From positions 1,491,001 to 1,555,000 of the forward strand of contig NZ_RJVJ01000002.1 in assembly GCF_003751605.1 (NCBI RefSeq): DNA of 64,000 bases. The letters run 5' to 3'. Made by a program: the position numbers and the translations under genes. The notes under the pieces were generated by a model that was given only the letters and a program-made list of their open reading frames with translations, did not search any database and was not told where the DNA came from. Shown here in pieces: positions 8,535 through 22,005 of this stretch. Within the stretch, counting starts at the first letter, position 1. Every line of letters begins with the position of its first letter. The stretch is from Kitasatospora cineracea (GTDB lineage Bacteria; Actinomycetota; Actinomycetes; Streptomycetales; Streptomycetaceae).

Positions 8535-10537
8535 GTCTCTTCCCCGCTTCTCGGTACTGCTGTGGCCGTGCTGTCTTCGATGATCTCGCCGGTCGCGGTG
8601 TTGACCGCGAATGCGGCGGGTGTACGGGAGGCCAAGGCTGCGGCAACAGTCTCGGCGGTGCGGCGCCCGACCCCGGGCACTTCGCACAGTTCGTCGACGG
8701 TCGCCGCGCGCAGTTTCTTCAGCGAACCGAAGTGCTTGAGCAGGGCCCGGCGGCGAGTCTCGCCCAGCCCGGGGACGGAGTCCAGTTCCCCCGCCGTGAG
8801 CCGCTTGGCGCGCTTGGCCCGCTGGTAGGTGATGGCGAAGCGGTGCGCCTCGTCGCGCACCCGCTGCAGCAGGTACAGGCCCTCGCTGGAGCGCGGCAGC
8901 ACCACCGGGTCGTCCTGGCCGGGCAGCCAGACCTCCTCTAGCCGCTTGGCCAGCCCGCACACCGCGACGTCGTCGATGCCCAGCCCGTCCAGCGCCCGGA
9001 CGGCGGCGGCGACCTGCGGCTGTCCGCCGTCGACCACCAGCAGCTGCGGCGGGTAGGCGAAGCGCTTGGGGCGGCCGTTCTCGTCGGTCAGCGCCTCCTC
9101 GCCCTCGGCGGGCTCCTGCTCCGGCACCGCCCACTCGCCGGTCTGCTCGCGCTCCTGGAGGTAGCGGCGGAACCGGCGGGTGATCACCTCGTGCATCGAG
9201 CGGACGTCGTCCTGGCCCTCGAACGTCCTGATCTGGAAGCGCCGGTACTCGCTCTTGCGGGCCAGGCCGTCCTCGAACACCACCATGGAGGCCACCACGT
9301 CCTCGCCCTGGAGGTGCGAGATGTCGAAGCACTCGATGCGCAGCGGCACCGAGTCCAGCTCCAGGGCGTCGGCGATCTCCTGGAGGGCCCGGCTGCGGGT
9401 GGTGAGGTCGGAGGCGCGCTTGGTCTTGTGCAGGGCCAGCGCCTGCTGGGCGTTGCGCTGGACCGTCTCCATCAGGTCCTTCTTGTCGCCGCGCTGGGGG
9501 ACGCGCAGGTCGACCTGGGCGCCGCGCAGGGCGGACAGCCACTCGTGCACGGCCTCCCCGGGCAGCGCGGGCACCAGCACCTCGCGCGGGACCTGCTCGC
9601 TGCCCTCGCCGTACAGCTGCTGGAGGGCGTGCTCGACCAGGCCGGCGGTGTCCACGTCCTCGACCTTGTCGGTGACCCAGCCGCGCTGGCCGCGGACCCG
9701 GCCGCCGCGGACGTGGAAGATCTGCACGGCCGCCTCGAGTTCGTCCTCGGCGACGGCCAGCAGGTCGGCGTCGGTGCCGTCGCCCAGGACGACCGCGTTC
9801 TTCTCCATCGCGCGCTGCAGCGCGCCCAGGTCGTCGCGCAGCCGGGCGGCCTTCTCGTACTCCATCTCGGCGGCGGCCTGCTGCATCTGCTGCTCGAGCC
9901 GGCGCAGGTGGTTGCCCGTCCGGCCGGCCATGAAGTCGCAGAACTCCTCGGCGAGTTCGCGGTGCTCCTCGGCGGACACCCGGCCCACGCAGGGCGCCGC
10001 GCACTTGCCGATGTACCCCAACAGGCAGGGGCGGCCGACCTGTTGGGCCCGCTTGAAGACGCCGTTGGAGCAGGTGCGGACCGGGAAGACCCGGAGCATC
10101 AGGTCGACCGTCTCGCGGATCGCCCAGGCGTGCCCGTACGGGCCGAAGTAGCGCACGCCCTTCTTGTGCGCCCCGCGCATCACCTGGACCCGGGGGTACT
10201 CCTCGTCGAGGGTGACCGCCAGCTCCGGATAGCTCTTGTCGTCCCGGTACTTGACGTTGAACCGCGGGTCGAACTCCTTGATCCAGGAGTACTCCAGCTG
10301 CAGCGCCTCGACCTCGGTGGAGACCACCGTCCACTCCACGGACGCCGCGGTGGTGACCATCGTCGCGGTGCGCGGGTGCAGGTGCGCCAGGTCCTGGAAG
10401 TACGAGGAGAGCCGCTGGCGCAGGCTCTTCGCCTTCCCCACGTAGATGACCCGGCCGTGCGCGTCGCGGAACTTGTACACCCCGGGCGAGAGCGGGATCG
10501 CCCCCGGTGCGGGGCGGTAGGTGGACGGGTCAGCCAT
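8531..10537 (-). CDS. uvrC: Excinuclease ABC subunit C
   Basis: A 668-residue UvrC, the nuclease that makes both incisions in nucleotide excision repair. Visible in order are the GIY-YIG domain (GVYKFRDAHGRVIYVGKAKSL, about 19-39), a CxxxC-type cluster in the 150-170 region (RTCSNG...PCLLGYIGKCAAPC), the UVR coiled coil (QQAAAEMEYEKAARLRDDL), the RNase H-like domain (RIECFDISHLQGE, VVDGGQPQV), and the tandem HhH (VPGLGETRRRALLKHFGS and VCEVPGVGRRTAE-like). ATG 10537 lies six bases after a -10 element of the DNA-damage promoter type, so the message is probably leaderless. It heads uvrC-rapZ-yvcK-whiA. Confidence 0.96.
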   Translation of the reverse strand: MADPSTYRPAPGAIPLSPGVYKFRDAHGRVIYVGKAKSLRQRLSSYFQDLAHLHPRTATMVTTAASVEWTVVSTEVEALQLEYSWIKEFDPRFNVKYRDDKSYPELAVTLDEEYPRVQVMRGAHKKGVRYFGPYGHAWAIRETVDLMLRVFPVRTCSNGVFKRAQQVGRPCLLGYIGKCAAPCVGRVSAEEHRELAEEFCDFMAGRTGNHLRRLEQQMQQAAAEMEYEKAARLRDDLGALQRAMEKNAVVLGDGTDADLLAVAEDELEAAVQIFHVRGGRVRGQRGWVTDKVEDVDTAGLVEHALQQLYGEGSEQVPREVLVPALPGEAVHEWLSALRGAQVDLRVPQRGDKKDLMETVQRNAQQALALHKTKRASDLTTRSRALQEIADALELDSVPLRIECFDISHLQGEDVVASMVVFEDGLARKSEYRRFQIRTFEGQDDVRSMHEVITRRFRRYLQEREQTGEWAVPEQEPAEGEEALTDENGRPKRFAYPPQLLVVDGGQPQVAAAVRALDGLGIDDVAVCGLAKRLEEVWLPGQDDPVVLPRSSEGLYLLQRVRDEAHRFAITYQRAKRAKRLTAGELDSVPGLGETRRRALLKHFGSLKKLRAATVDELCEVPGVGRRTAETVAAALASRTPAAFAVNTATGEIIEDSTATAVPRSGEET

Positions 10538-10543
10538 GCCCCT

Positions 10544-10566
10544 ACCGTACCGACTGGCGCCGACAC
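10544..10566 (-). promoter_or_regulatory. Candidate RecA-independent DNA-damage promoter of uvrC
   Basis: On the minus strand it reads GTGTCGGCG-N8-TACGGT, against the RecA-independent (PafBC-dependent) consensus TTGTCRGTG-N8-TANNNT: 7 of 9 upstream, exact 8-nt spacing and a full -10 match. The -10 ends six bases before the uvrC ATG, implying leaderless initiation. Confidence is raised by matching elements at uvrA and uvrB. Confidence 0.7.
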
Positions 10567-10589
10567 TCCGCGGCGCCCGCCGCGGTTCG

Positions 10590-11009
10590 TCAGCTCTTGG
10601 TGACCTGGAGGTTCCCGTTCTGGACCGCCACCTGGTAGGTGGGCAGCGGCTTCGGCGCCGGGCCGTCCTGGACGGCGCCGTCGGCGATGCCGAACCGGCT
10701 GCCGTGGCACAGGCACTGGATCTGCTCCTTGACCACGCCGTTGACCAGGCATCCCGCGTGCGTGCACTTCGCGCTGAACGCCTTGTACTCCCCCGCCGTC
10801 GGCTGCGTCACCACGACGCCCTGCTCCCGGTAGACCTTCCCGCCGCCGACCGGGACGTCCGCGGCGGCGCCGAGGTCGACCGGGCCGGTCGTCGACTTCG
10901 CCTCGTCCTTGCCTCCACCGGAGGAGGAGCACCCGGCGGCCGTGGCACCGGCCAGCGCGACGGCCGCGCAGCACAGGACGGTACGGCGGGAGGCGGTGGG
11001 CTCGGGCAT
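10590..11009 (-). CDS. Rieske [2Fe-2S] protein, Tat-type lipoprotein
   Basis: A 139-residue exported iron-sulfur protein. The N-terminus has a twin-arginine-like SRRTVLCCAAVALAGATA followed by the lipobox AAGC, a Ser/Gly linker and a compact Rieske domain with both ligand pairs (CTHAGC and CLCHGSRF). These predict a high-potential 2Fe-2S cluster outside the membrane. ATG 11009 has GAGGAG seven bases upstream; the open frame above it is not needed. It is a stand-alone gene between uvrA and uvrC with the uvrA terminator upstream. No cytochrome b or dioxygenase partner is adjacent, so its electron partner is unknown. Confidence 0.9.
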   Translation of the reverse strand: MPEPTASRRTVLCCAAVALAGATAAGCSSSGGGKDEAKSTTGPVDLGAAADVPVGGGKVYREQGVVVTQPTAGEYKAFSAKCTHAGCLVNGVVKEQIQCLCHGSRFGIADGAVQDGPAPKPLPTYQVAVQNGNLQVTKS

Positions 11010-11067
11010 CGGGACTCCTCGGTGCGGGGAAGGGCGCCAGCAACCCAGCAACGTAGCACGCACCGAC

Positions 11068-11108
11068 GGGTCCGCCCGGGGAGCGGCGGGCGCTCCCCGG
11101 GCGGACCC
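11068..11108 (-). terminator. Terminator of uvrA
   Basis: A perfect 18-bp stem joins 11068-11085 and 11091-11108 with a 5-nt loop (GCGGG). It begins 14 bp past the uvrA stop codon and separates uvrA from the Rieske gene. Confidence 0.85.
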
Positions 11109-11121
11109 GGTGGACGGCGGG

Positions 11122-14001
<2,880 letters not shown>

Positions 14002-14158
14002 TGCTACTGGCGCCTTTCTCCGGGTCGAAGGGGGGAGGGAGTTGAGAGCTTCATCAGTGCTTCTTCCAGGATGCGCCCGCCAGCGTACTGGCTCATTCGT
14101 TCGAATCTGAGCCTGTCCAGCCGGAGCCACCCGGACGGGTGAACGGCACCCGCGCTCG

Positions 14159-14181
14159 ACGGTAGCGTCAACGACTGACAA
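14159..14181 (-). promoter_or_regulatory. Candidate RecA-independent DNA-damage promoter of uvrA
   Basis: On the minus strand it reads TTGTCAGTC-N8-TACCGT, matching TTGTCRGTG-N8-TANNNT at 8 of 9 upstream positions, with exact spacing and a full -10. It lies about 158 bp upstream of the uvrA GTG. Confidence 0.75.
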
Positions 14182-14256
14182 CCGACTCGGGCAACGCCCG
14201 GGTCCGGGTCGCACCGCCGTGCCCCGTCCCACCGACCGTCGAAAGGCACCGCCCCG

Positions 14257-15036
14257 ATGAGCGACGCCACCACCGCAGCCGCCGCAGCCGCCGAGCAGCT
14301 GCGGGCCACCGCGGAGAGCACCGAACTGCTGCTGCACACCCTCGCCGAGCTGGAGCCCGCGCAGCTGCCCGAGCCGTCCGGACTGCCCGGCTGGACCCGC
14401 GGGCACGTGCTGACCCACATCGCCCGCAACGCGGACTCGCTGGTCAACCTCCTCACCAGCGCCCGCACCGGCGAGAACATTCCGCAGTACCCGAGCCCGG
14501 AGGCCCGGGACGCCGACATCGAGGCCGGCGCCGGGCGCCCGCTGGCCGAGCAGGTCGCCGACGTCCGGGCCAGCCAGCAGCGCTTCCAGGACGCCGCCGC
14601 CCTGCTGGCGCCCGAGCACTGGACCGTCCCGCTCACCCACCGCTCCGGCTACGTCTTCCCGGCCTGGCAGCTGCCGGTGAAGCGGCTCGCCGAGCTGGAG
14701 TACCACCACGTCGACCTGAACGCCGGCTACACCCCGGCGCACTGGCCGGAGCCGTTCGCGGTCGCCGAGTTCCGGCGGCTGGGCGCGCACTTCGGCGACC
14801 TGCCGGGCCTGCCCGCCGTGCTGCTGGTCGCCGAGGACGCCGGGCTGGAGGCCCGGCTCGGCGGCGGCGACGGCGGCGACGGCGACAAGCCCGGGCTGGT
14901 CGCGGAGGGCCCGGTGCGGGCGCTCACCGGCTGGCTGTCCGGCCGCTCGAACGGGGACGGCCTGCAGGTCCACCGCGGTGACGAGGGCCTGGTCGACCCC
15001 CGCACGGCGCTGCCCGAGCTCCCCCCGATGGGATGA
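14257..15036 (+). CDS. Maleylpyruvate isomerase family, mycothiol-dependent enzyme (DinB fold)
   Basis: A 259-residue protein of the MDMPI_N/DinB_2 family, which contains mycothiol-dependent isomerases and S-transferases. The N-terminal four-helix bundle shows the metal-site pattern: GHVLTHIARNADSL (His at about 50-54), a central Glu and ELEYHHVDLNAGY (about 147-159). The C-terminal segment LTGWLSGRS is typical. The start is ATG 14257 with GAAAGGCACC upstream. It probably forms a short operon with the next hydrolase gene, 49 bp downstream. The natural substrate is unknown; electrophile detoxification is plausible but not shown. Confidence 0.88.
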   Translation: MSDATTAAAAAAEQLRATAESTELLLHTLAELEPAQLPEPSGLPGWTRGHVLTHIARNADSLVNLLTSARTGENIPQYPSPEARDADIEAGAGRPLAEQVADVRASQQRFQDAAALLAPEHWTVPLTHRSGYVFPAWQLPVKRLAELEYHHVDLNAGYTPAHWPEPFAVAEFRRLGAHFGDLPGLPAVLLVAEDAGLEARLGGGDGGDGDKPGLVAEGPVRALTGWLSGRSNGDGLQVHRGDEGLVDPRTALPELPPMG

Positions 15037-15085
15037 TGGGACCGGTTGACGGGAGAACCCCCAGCGGCGAGCGAGGAGCGGCGTG

Positions 15086-15739
15086 ATGACGTACCACGGA
15101 GCGGTGAAGGTCGGCGGGGCGCCGGACGTCCGGGAGCTGGCCCACCTGATCGTCACCAAGGTGGCGGTCGGCCCGCACGACAACAACGCCTACCTGCTGC
15201 GCTGCCGGGCCACCGACGAGCAGCTGCTGATCGACGCCGCCGCCGACGCCCCGGTGCTGCTGGAGACCGTCGGCCCCCGGCTGGCCGCGGTGGTCACCAC
15301 CCACCGGCACCGCGACCACTGGGGCGCGCTGGCCGAGGTGGTGGCCGTCACCGGGGCCCGCACCGTGGCCGGGCGGATCGACGCGGAGGGCATCGACGTG
15401 CCCACCGACCTCCCGCTGGAGGACGGCTCGGTGCTCCGGTTCGGGCAGATCGAGCTGACCGTCCGCCACCTGGTGGGCCACACCCCGGGCGCGATCGTGC
15501 TGGTCTACGACGACCCGCAGGGCCACCCGCACCTGTTCACCGGCGACTGCCTGTTCCCCGGCGGGGTGGGCAACACCTGGGGCGACCCGGCCGCCTTCGA
15601 CTCGCTCCTCCGGGACGTCACCGAGAAGATCTTCGACCGGCTCCCGGACGAGACCTGGGTCTACCCCGGCCACGGCGACGACACCACGCTGGGCGCCGAG
15701 CGCCCGCACCTGCCGGAGTGGCGCGAGCGCGGCTGGTGA
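15086..15739 (+). CDS. Metallo-beta-lactamase-fold hydrolase (glyoxalase II-like)
   Basis: A 217-residue MBL-fold protein. The zinc motif is THRHRDHWG (residues about 73-81), followed by HLVGHTPG, FTGDCLFPGGVGNTWG and YPGHGDDTT, supplying the expected His/Asp ligands of a hydroxyacylglutathione-hydrolase-like enzyme. A GTG at 15083 is also possible, but ATG 15086 is better spaced from GAGGAG (15073-15078). Following a mycothiol-type DinB enzyme, it could act on a mycothiol or bacillithiol-like thioester; that is inference from context. The gene ends in a strong bidirectional terminator. Confidence 0.88.
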   Translation: MTYHGAVKVGGAPDVRELAHLIVTKVAVGPHDNNAYLLRCRATDEQLLIDAAADAPVLLETVGPRLAAVVTTHRHRDHWGALAEVVAVTGARTVAGRIDAEGIDVPTDLPLEDGSVLRFGQIELTVRHLVGHTPGAIVLVYDDPQGHPHLFTGDCLFPGGVGNTWGDPAAFDSLLRDVTEKIFDRLPDETWVYPGHGDDTTLGAERPHLPEWRERGW

Positions 15740-15745
15740 GCCGCA

Positions 15746-15791
15746 CGCCCGAGGGCCCCCGCCGGACGACTCCGGCGGGGGCCCTCGGGCG
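15746..15791. terminator. Bidirectional terminator between the MBL gene and terC
   Basis: A perfect 21-bp stem joins 15746-15766 and 15771-15791 around a CGAC tetraloop. It lies between convergent genes, 7 bp past one stop and 10 bp before the other. Confidence 0.92.
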
Positions 15792-15800
15792 CGTGCGGGA

Positions 15801-16781
15801 TCAGGCGTCGATCTTCTCCGGCTCCGCGGCCTCCTCGGCCGCCTGCTTCTTCGCGGCGACCAGGCTGGTGACGGTGGTGACCGCCAGGGTCAGCACGATG
15901 AAGGCCAGCGAGACCGGGATGCTGATCTCCGGCACGTGCACGCCGCTCTCGTGCAGCGCGTGCAGCACCAGCTTGACGCCGATGAAGCCGAGGATCACCG
16001 ACAGGCCGTAGGAGAGGTGGACCAGCTTCTTCAGCAGGCCGCCGATCAGGAAGTACAGCTGGCGCAGGCCCATCAGCGCGAAGGCGTTGGCGGTGAAGAC
16101 GATGTACGGGTCCTGGGTGAGGCCGAAGATGGCCGGGATCGAGTCCAGCGCGAACAGCACGTCGGTGGTGCCGATCGCCAGCATCACGATCAGCATCGGG
16201 GTGACCAGCCGGCGGCCGTTCTCCCGGACGAAGAGCTTGGTGCCGCGGTAGTCGCCGGTGGCCGGGACGCGCCGCTGGACCGACTTGAGCAGGCGGTTCT
16301 CCTCGAACTCCTCCTCCTCGTCGGCCCGGGCCTCCTTGATCAGCTTCCAGGCCGTCCAGACCAGGAAGGCGCCGAAGAAGTAGAACACCCAGGAGAACTC
16401 GGAGACCAGCGCCGCACCACCGGCGATGAAGACCGCCCGCAGCACCAGGGCGATGATCACGCCGAACATCAGCACCCGCTGCTGGTAGATCCTCGGCACC
16501 GCGAACTTGCCCATGATCAGGATGAACACGAACAGGTTGTCGACGCTGAGCGACTTCTCGGTGATGTAGCCGGCGAAGAACTCACCGGCCGGCTTCCCGC
16601 CGCCGTGCCACCAGAGGAAGCCGCCGAACAGCGCGGCCAGCGCCACCCAGACCGCCGTCCAGATGCCGGCCTCCTTGACGGAGACCTCGTGCGGCTTGCG
16701 GCCGCCGATGAAGAAGTCGGCCACGATCAGGGCGATCAGCACCGCGATGGTGCCGGCCCACAGGCCCGCGGATACGTCCAT
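15801..16781 (-). CDS. TerC-family integral membrane protein
   Basis: A 326-residue TerC/Alx family protein with about eight or nine hydrophobic helices. The family motif EKSLSVDNLFVFILIMGKF is at about 72-90, with the second acidic motif TTDVLFALDSIPAIF at about 190-204. The central loop RADEEEEFEENRLL is strongly acidic and the C-terminus is Ala/Glu-rich. TerC/Alx/MeeF proteins are linked to manganese export and to loading Mn into exported proteins, and some act with TerD proteins. ATG 16781 has GGAGGAG. Its leader carries a candidate Mn riboswitch, and a TerD gene lies just upstream. Confidence 0.93.
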   Translation of the reverse strand: MDVSAGLWAGTIAVLIALIVADFFIGGRKPHEVSVKEAGIWTAVWVALAALFGGFLWWHGGGKPAGEFFAGYITEKSLSVDNLFVFILIMGKFAVPRIYQQRVLMFGVIIALVLRAVFIAGGAALVSEFSWVFYFFGAFLVWTAWKLIKEARADEEEEFEENRLLKSVQRRVPATGDYRGTKLFVRENGRRLVTPMLIVMLAIGTTDVLFALDSIPAIFGLTQDPYIVFTANAFALMGLRQLYFLIGGLLKKLVHLSYGLSVILGFIGVKLVLHALHESGVHVPEISIPVSLAFIVLTLAVTTVTSLVAAKKQAAEEAAEPEKIDA

Positions 16782-16788
16782 GTCTGCT

Positions 16789-16940
16789 CCTCCGGCAGAT
16801 AGGCGAACACTCGTCACTGCCGGAGGTCTCTTCCGCCGCGCGGCCCGCACCCGGCGGGCGCCGCACGGCCAGCGCCCCGGGACGCCGCGATGGGCGCCCG
16901 TGATGACGGGGTCGCTGAACGGGGAATACTCCCCTCCGCT
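16789..16940 (-). ncRNA. Candidate yybP-ykoY manganese riboswitch of terC with RBS-sequestering stem
   Basis: The terC leader (minus strand) contains hallmarks of the yybP-ykoY Mn2+ aptamer: GGGGAGTA in a 5' loop (about 16935-16928), CCGTCATCACGG in the middle, and GGAAGAGACC near the 3' side (about 16834-16825). Just after this, CCTCCGGCAG (16826-16817) is a perfect 10-bp complement of CTGCCGGAGG (16798-16789), which includes the first part of the terC Shine-Dalgarno. That suggests a translational switch: the aptamer uses the ACCTCC strand when Mn2+ is bound and frees the ribosome site. The match is to my memory of the Rfam consensus, not to a covariance search. Confidence 0.7.
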
Positions 16941-17053
16941 CCCAGAAGGTTAACAGGAAGCCCAAGGGAAGGTAAAGAAGGTAAAGAACTCCCTCTGTCG
17001 AGCGGTCGGCTGATCGGGCGTCAGGTCCCGGAGCGGGGGTCCCGGATCCCGGA

Positions 17054-17638
17054 TCAGAGGAAGGGCTCGATGAAGGGCAGCATGTCCCGGAAGGTGCGGC
17101 CGCTGGCGGGGGCGCCGATCGCGGTCATCTTCCAGCCGCCCTCGCCGTCCCGCTCGACCTTGGCCATGATCTGCCCGGTGTGCGGCCCGCCGCCGGTCAG
17201 CTCGTAGCGGGCCAGCTCCTTGCCGGTGGTCTCGTCGACCAGCCGGCAGTGGGCGTTCTGGACCTCCATGAAGTTCTGGCCGGTGTACGAGCTGACGGTG
17301 AAGACGATCTGGGTGACCCGGCGGGGCACCTTGGTCAGGTCGACCATGATGCTCTCGTCGTCGCCGCCCGCCCCGGCCCCGCCGACCAGGTTGTCGCCGG
17401 TGTGCCGGACCGAGCCCTCGTTGCTGACCAGGTGGGAGAAGAACACCACGTCGCTCATCACCTTGCCGTCGTACAGCAGGGCGGACGCGTCGAGGTCGAT
17501 CTCCTTGGGGCGGCGGCTGAAGAAGCCGCGCTTGCCGGGGGCCGACTTCCATCCGAGGCCCATCCGGACCACGGACAGAGTCTCGCCGGTGGACTTCAAC
17601 AGGCTCACGCTCTGGCCCTTGGCCAGGTTCACGGACAC
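17054..17638 (-). CDS. TerD-family stress protein
   Basis: A 194-residue TerD-domain protein. Features are the N-terminal VNLAKGQSVSLLK, the LGW block, the acidic calcium-site region DLDASALLYDGK with DNLVGGAGAGGDDESIMVDL, and the C-terminal GGPHTGQIMAKVERDGEGGWKMTAIG. TerD proteins bind Ca2+ and take part in tellurite and other stress responses in streptomycetes. GTG 17638 (VSVNLAKGQ) has an AGAGG site and matches family starts; the open frame above it is shadow. It lies upstream of terC in the same direction with a 272-bp gap, so the two are functionally linked but separately controlled. Confidence 0.93.
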   Translation of the reverse strand: MSVNLAKGQSVSLLKSTGETLSVVRMGLGWKSAPGKRGFFSRRPKEIDLDASALLYDGKVMSDVVFFSHLVSNEGSVRHTGDNLVGGAGAGGDDESIMVDLTKVPRRVTQIVFTVSSYTGQNFMEVQNAHCRLVDETTGKELARYELTGGGPHTGQIMAKVERDGEGGWKMTAIGAPASGRTFRDMLPFIEPFL

Positions 17639-17860
17639 GCTGCCGACCTCTGCTTCCTCCGGGCCCCGCCCGGCGTCCTGTCGCACGTCCGGCCGTACCC
17701 GGAACGTCCTGGCCCCGGGCAGACCGCGCCCCACCCTACGCCGCCGTTCCGCCCTCGCGCCGCCCCTGCGGCGGGGAACGGGCGGGCTGTGGCCAAACTA
17801 CGACACAGCGCCCCCGGCCGGGCGGAGAATCGGCCGCGCCCGACCGGAGGTGACGCCGGA

Positions 17861-19951
<2,091 letters not shown>

Positions 19952-19958
19952 GCCCCCC

Positions 19959-19981
19959 ACCGTACGACCGGCCACCGACAG
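19959..19981 (-). promoter_or_regulatory. Candidate RecA-independent DNA-damage promoter of uvrB
   Basis: On the minus strand it reads CTGTCGGTG-N8-TACGGT, matching TTGTCRGTG-N8-TANNNT at 8 of 9 upstream positions with exact spacing. Seven bases separate the -10 from GTG 19951, the normal distance to a transcription start, so the transcript would be leaderless. Confidence 0.75.
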
Positions 19982-19989
19982 AGCGGGTG

Positions 19990-21036
19990 CTACTTGGCGG
20001 AGTCCCGGGCCAGCGCCACCAGTCGGGAGACCGCCCGCAGGTACTTCTTGCGGTAGCCGCCGCGCAGCATCTCCTCGGTGAACACCTGGTCGAACGGCAC
20101 GCCGGAGGCGGTGACCGGCAGCTCGCGGTCGTACATCCGGTCGGCCAGCACCACCAGGCGCAGCGCGGTCGACTGGTCGTCGACCTGGTGCACCCCGCGC
20201 AGGAACACCGCGCCGACCTCGTCCAGCAGCGCGCCGTACCGGCTGGGGTGCACCTCCTTCAGGTGTTCCAGCAGCGCGTCGAAGTCGTCCAGCGAGGCGC
20301 CCGGGGTGCGGGCCGCGCGGGCGGTCACCTCGGCGTCGTCGTACGGCGGCGGGGCGTCCGGCAGGCCGCGGTGGCGGTAGTCCTGGCCGTCGATCCGCAC
20401 CGGGCGGAAGTGCGCGGACAGGCCCTGGATCTCCCGCATGAAGTCGGCGGCGGCGAACCGGCCCTCACCGAGCTTCTCCGGCAGCGTGTTCGAGGTCGCG
20501 CACAGCTTGACGCCGTTCTCCACCAGCTTGCCGAGCAGCGTCGACACCAGCACGGTGTCGCCCGGGTCGTCCAGCTCGAACTCGTCGATGCACAGCAGCC
20601 GGTGCGAGCTGAGCGTGCGCACCGCGCCCTGGAAGGTCAGCGCGCCGACCAGGTTGGTCAGCTCGACGAACGTCCCGAACGCCTTCGGCCCGGGAACCGC
20701 GTGCCACAGCGAGGCCAGCAGGTGCGTCTTGCCGACGCCGTACCCGCCGTCCAGGTAGATCCCGGCCGGCCCGGTGGGCGCGGGCGCCGAGCGCCGGAAC
20801 CAGCCGCGCCTGGGCGGCTCGGCGGCGCTGTTCAGCCCGGCGGCGAAGGACTCCAGGATCTGGACGGCCTCGTACTGGCTCGGCTGCGCGGAGTCCGGCA
20901 GGTAGCTGCCGAAGCTCACCCCGGCGAAGCGCGGCGGCGGCACCATCTCCGCGACCAGCCGTTCGGCCGGTACCACCGGACGCCGATCGGACAGGGCTAT
21001 CGCGGTATGAATATCGGACTCCGAGGCTGCAGACAC
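19990..21036 (-). CDS. zapE: ZapE/AFG1-family ATPase
   Basis: A 348-residue AAA-like ATPase of the AFG1/ZapE family. It has Walker A GGYGVGKTHLLASL at about 97-110, Walker B LLCIDEFELDDPGD at about 146-159, and the sensor segment LCATSNTLPEKLGEGRF. The C-terminal EMLRGGYRKKYLRAVSRLVAL is typical. In E. coli ZapE associates with the division ring under stress, and AFG1 homologues act in membrane-protein quality control; the actinobacterial role is not established. The start is GTG 21036. It is divergent from the next gene with only 59 bp between starts. Confidence 0.92.
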   Translation of the reverse strand: MSAASESDIHTAIALSDRRPVVPAERLVAEMVPPPRFAGVSFGSYLPDSAQPSQYEAVQILESFAAGLNSAAEPPRRGWFRRSAPAPTGPAGIYLDGGYGVGKTHLLASLWHAVPGPKAFGTFVELTNLVGALTFQGAVRTLSSHRLLCIDEFELDDPGDTVLVSTLLGKLVENGVKLCATSNTLPEKLGEGRFAAADFMREIQGLSAHFRPVRIDGQDYRHRGLPDAPPPYDDAEVTARAARTPGASLDDFDALLEHLKEVHPSRYGALLDEVGAVFLRGVHQVDDQSTALRLVVLADRMYDRELPVTASGVPFDQVFTEEMLRGGYRKKYLRAVSRLVALARDSAK

Positions 21037-21095
21037 GAGACAACAGGGTACTCGCGCCGGAAGACCCGCCGCTTCCGCCTGCGAGACTCGGACCC

Positions 21096-21872
21096 ATGAG
21101 GCAACTGATCGGCGAGACCCCCGGCACCCCCGGCAGCCTGGAGTGGCTGGCGCAGGCGTACGCGTACCCGGACGACGGGGCGTGGCTGCGGGCGAACATG
21201 GTGACCTCGTTGGACGGTGCGGCCCGGTTGGACGGCCTCTCGGAGGGGCTGTCCGGAGAGGCGGACAAGCGGATCTTCGGGGTGCTACGGGCGCTGTGCG
21301 ACGTGGTGCTGGTGGGGGCCGAGACGGTGCGGGCCGAGGGGTACCGGCCGGCGCGGGCCCGGCCCGACTTCGCGGAGCGGCGGGCGGCCGCGGGCCAGTC
21401 GCCGGCGCCGGTGATCGCGGTGGTGTCGCGCAGCCTGGAGCTGGACCTGTCGGCGCCGCTGTTCACCGAGCCGCTGGTGCCGACGGTGGTGGTCACCACC
21501 GTCGACGCGCCGCCCGGGAAGCTCGCCCGGGTCGCCGCCGCAGCCGATGTGATCACCGCAGGAACGGGCTCGGTGGACCTCCCCCGGGCGGTGGCCGCGC
21601 TCACGGAGCGTGGTTGGCGCCGGCAGCTCTCGGAGGGCGGTCCCCACTTGCTCGGTCAGCTCGCGGAGGGCGGCGTGCTGGACGAGTTGTGCCTGTCGGT
21701 GGCGCCCCTGGTGACGGCGGGTGATTCACCGAGGATCGTGAACGGGCCGGGAATCCCGGACGCCCGGCCGATGCGGCTGGTGTCATTGATCGAGGAGAAA
21801 GGTTTCCTCTTCACCCGCTATCTGCGGCCGACCGATCCGGACCGCTCCCCGAGCGTCCCCGCCCGCACCTGA
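21096..21872 (+). CDS. Pyrimidine reductase family protein (RibD C-terminal domain)
   Basis: A 258-residue protein of the dihydrofolate-reductase-like RibD_C family. It shows ANMVTSLDGAARLDGLS near residues 34-50, the nucleotide-binding segment CDVVLVGAETVRAEGYRPAR, and a C-terminal LSEGGPHLLGQLAEGGVLDELCLSVAPLV typical of RibD_C (GG.H and DE). The deaminase half of a full RibD is absent, and no riboflavin genes are adjacent. It may therefore reduce a pyrimidine or pteridine other than the riboflavin intermediate, and the product name is a family label only. Confidence 0.88.
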   Translation: MRQLIGETPGTPGSLEWLAQAYAYPDDGAWLRANMVTSLDGAARLDGLSEGLSGEADKRIFGVLRALCDVVLVGAETVRAEGYRPARARPDFAERRAAAGQSPAPVIAVVSRSLELDLSAPLFTEPLVPTVVVTTVDAPPGKLARVAAAADVITAGTGSVDLPRAVAALTERGWRRQLSEGGPHLLGQLAEGGVLDELCLSVAPLVTAGDSPRIVNGPGIPDARPMRLVSLIEEKGFLFTRYLRPTDPDRSPSVPART

Positions 21873-22005
21873 GACACATCCTGACCGATGTGGATCATGT
21901 GATCGCTGTGGCGCGTGTGCAGCGTGAGGAATCCTTCCTCCGGGCACTATGAAGGAGGGGAGCAGGGAGCCGGACCCGGGGGCCCGCACCAGCGAAGGGA
22001 CTCAC

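Noticed and set aside
7650..10334. An 894-codon frame covering rapZ and the opposite frame of uvrC
   Set aside because: Only the final 294 codons are RapZ; the rest is an out-of-frame uvrC shadow rich in Arg/Pro/Gly.
14090..14112. GTTCGAATC-like T-loop suggesting a tRNA
   Set aside because: No acceptor, D or anticodon stem can be built around it.
14002..14256. LexA (SOS) box for uvrA
   Set aside because: No GAAC-N4-GTTC symmetry at the right place; the RecA-independent promoter pattern fits better.
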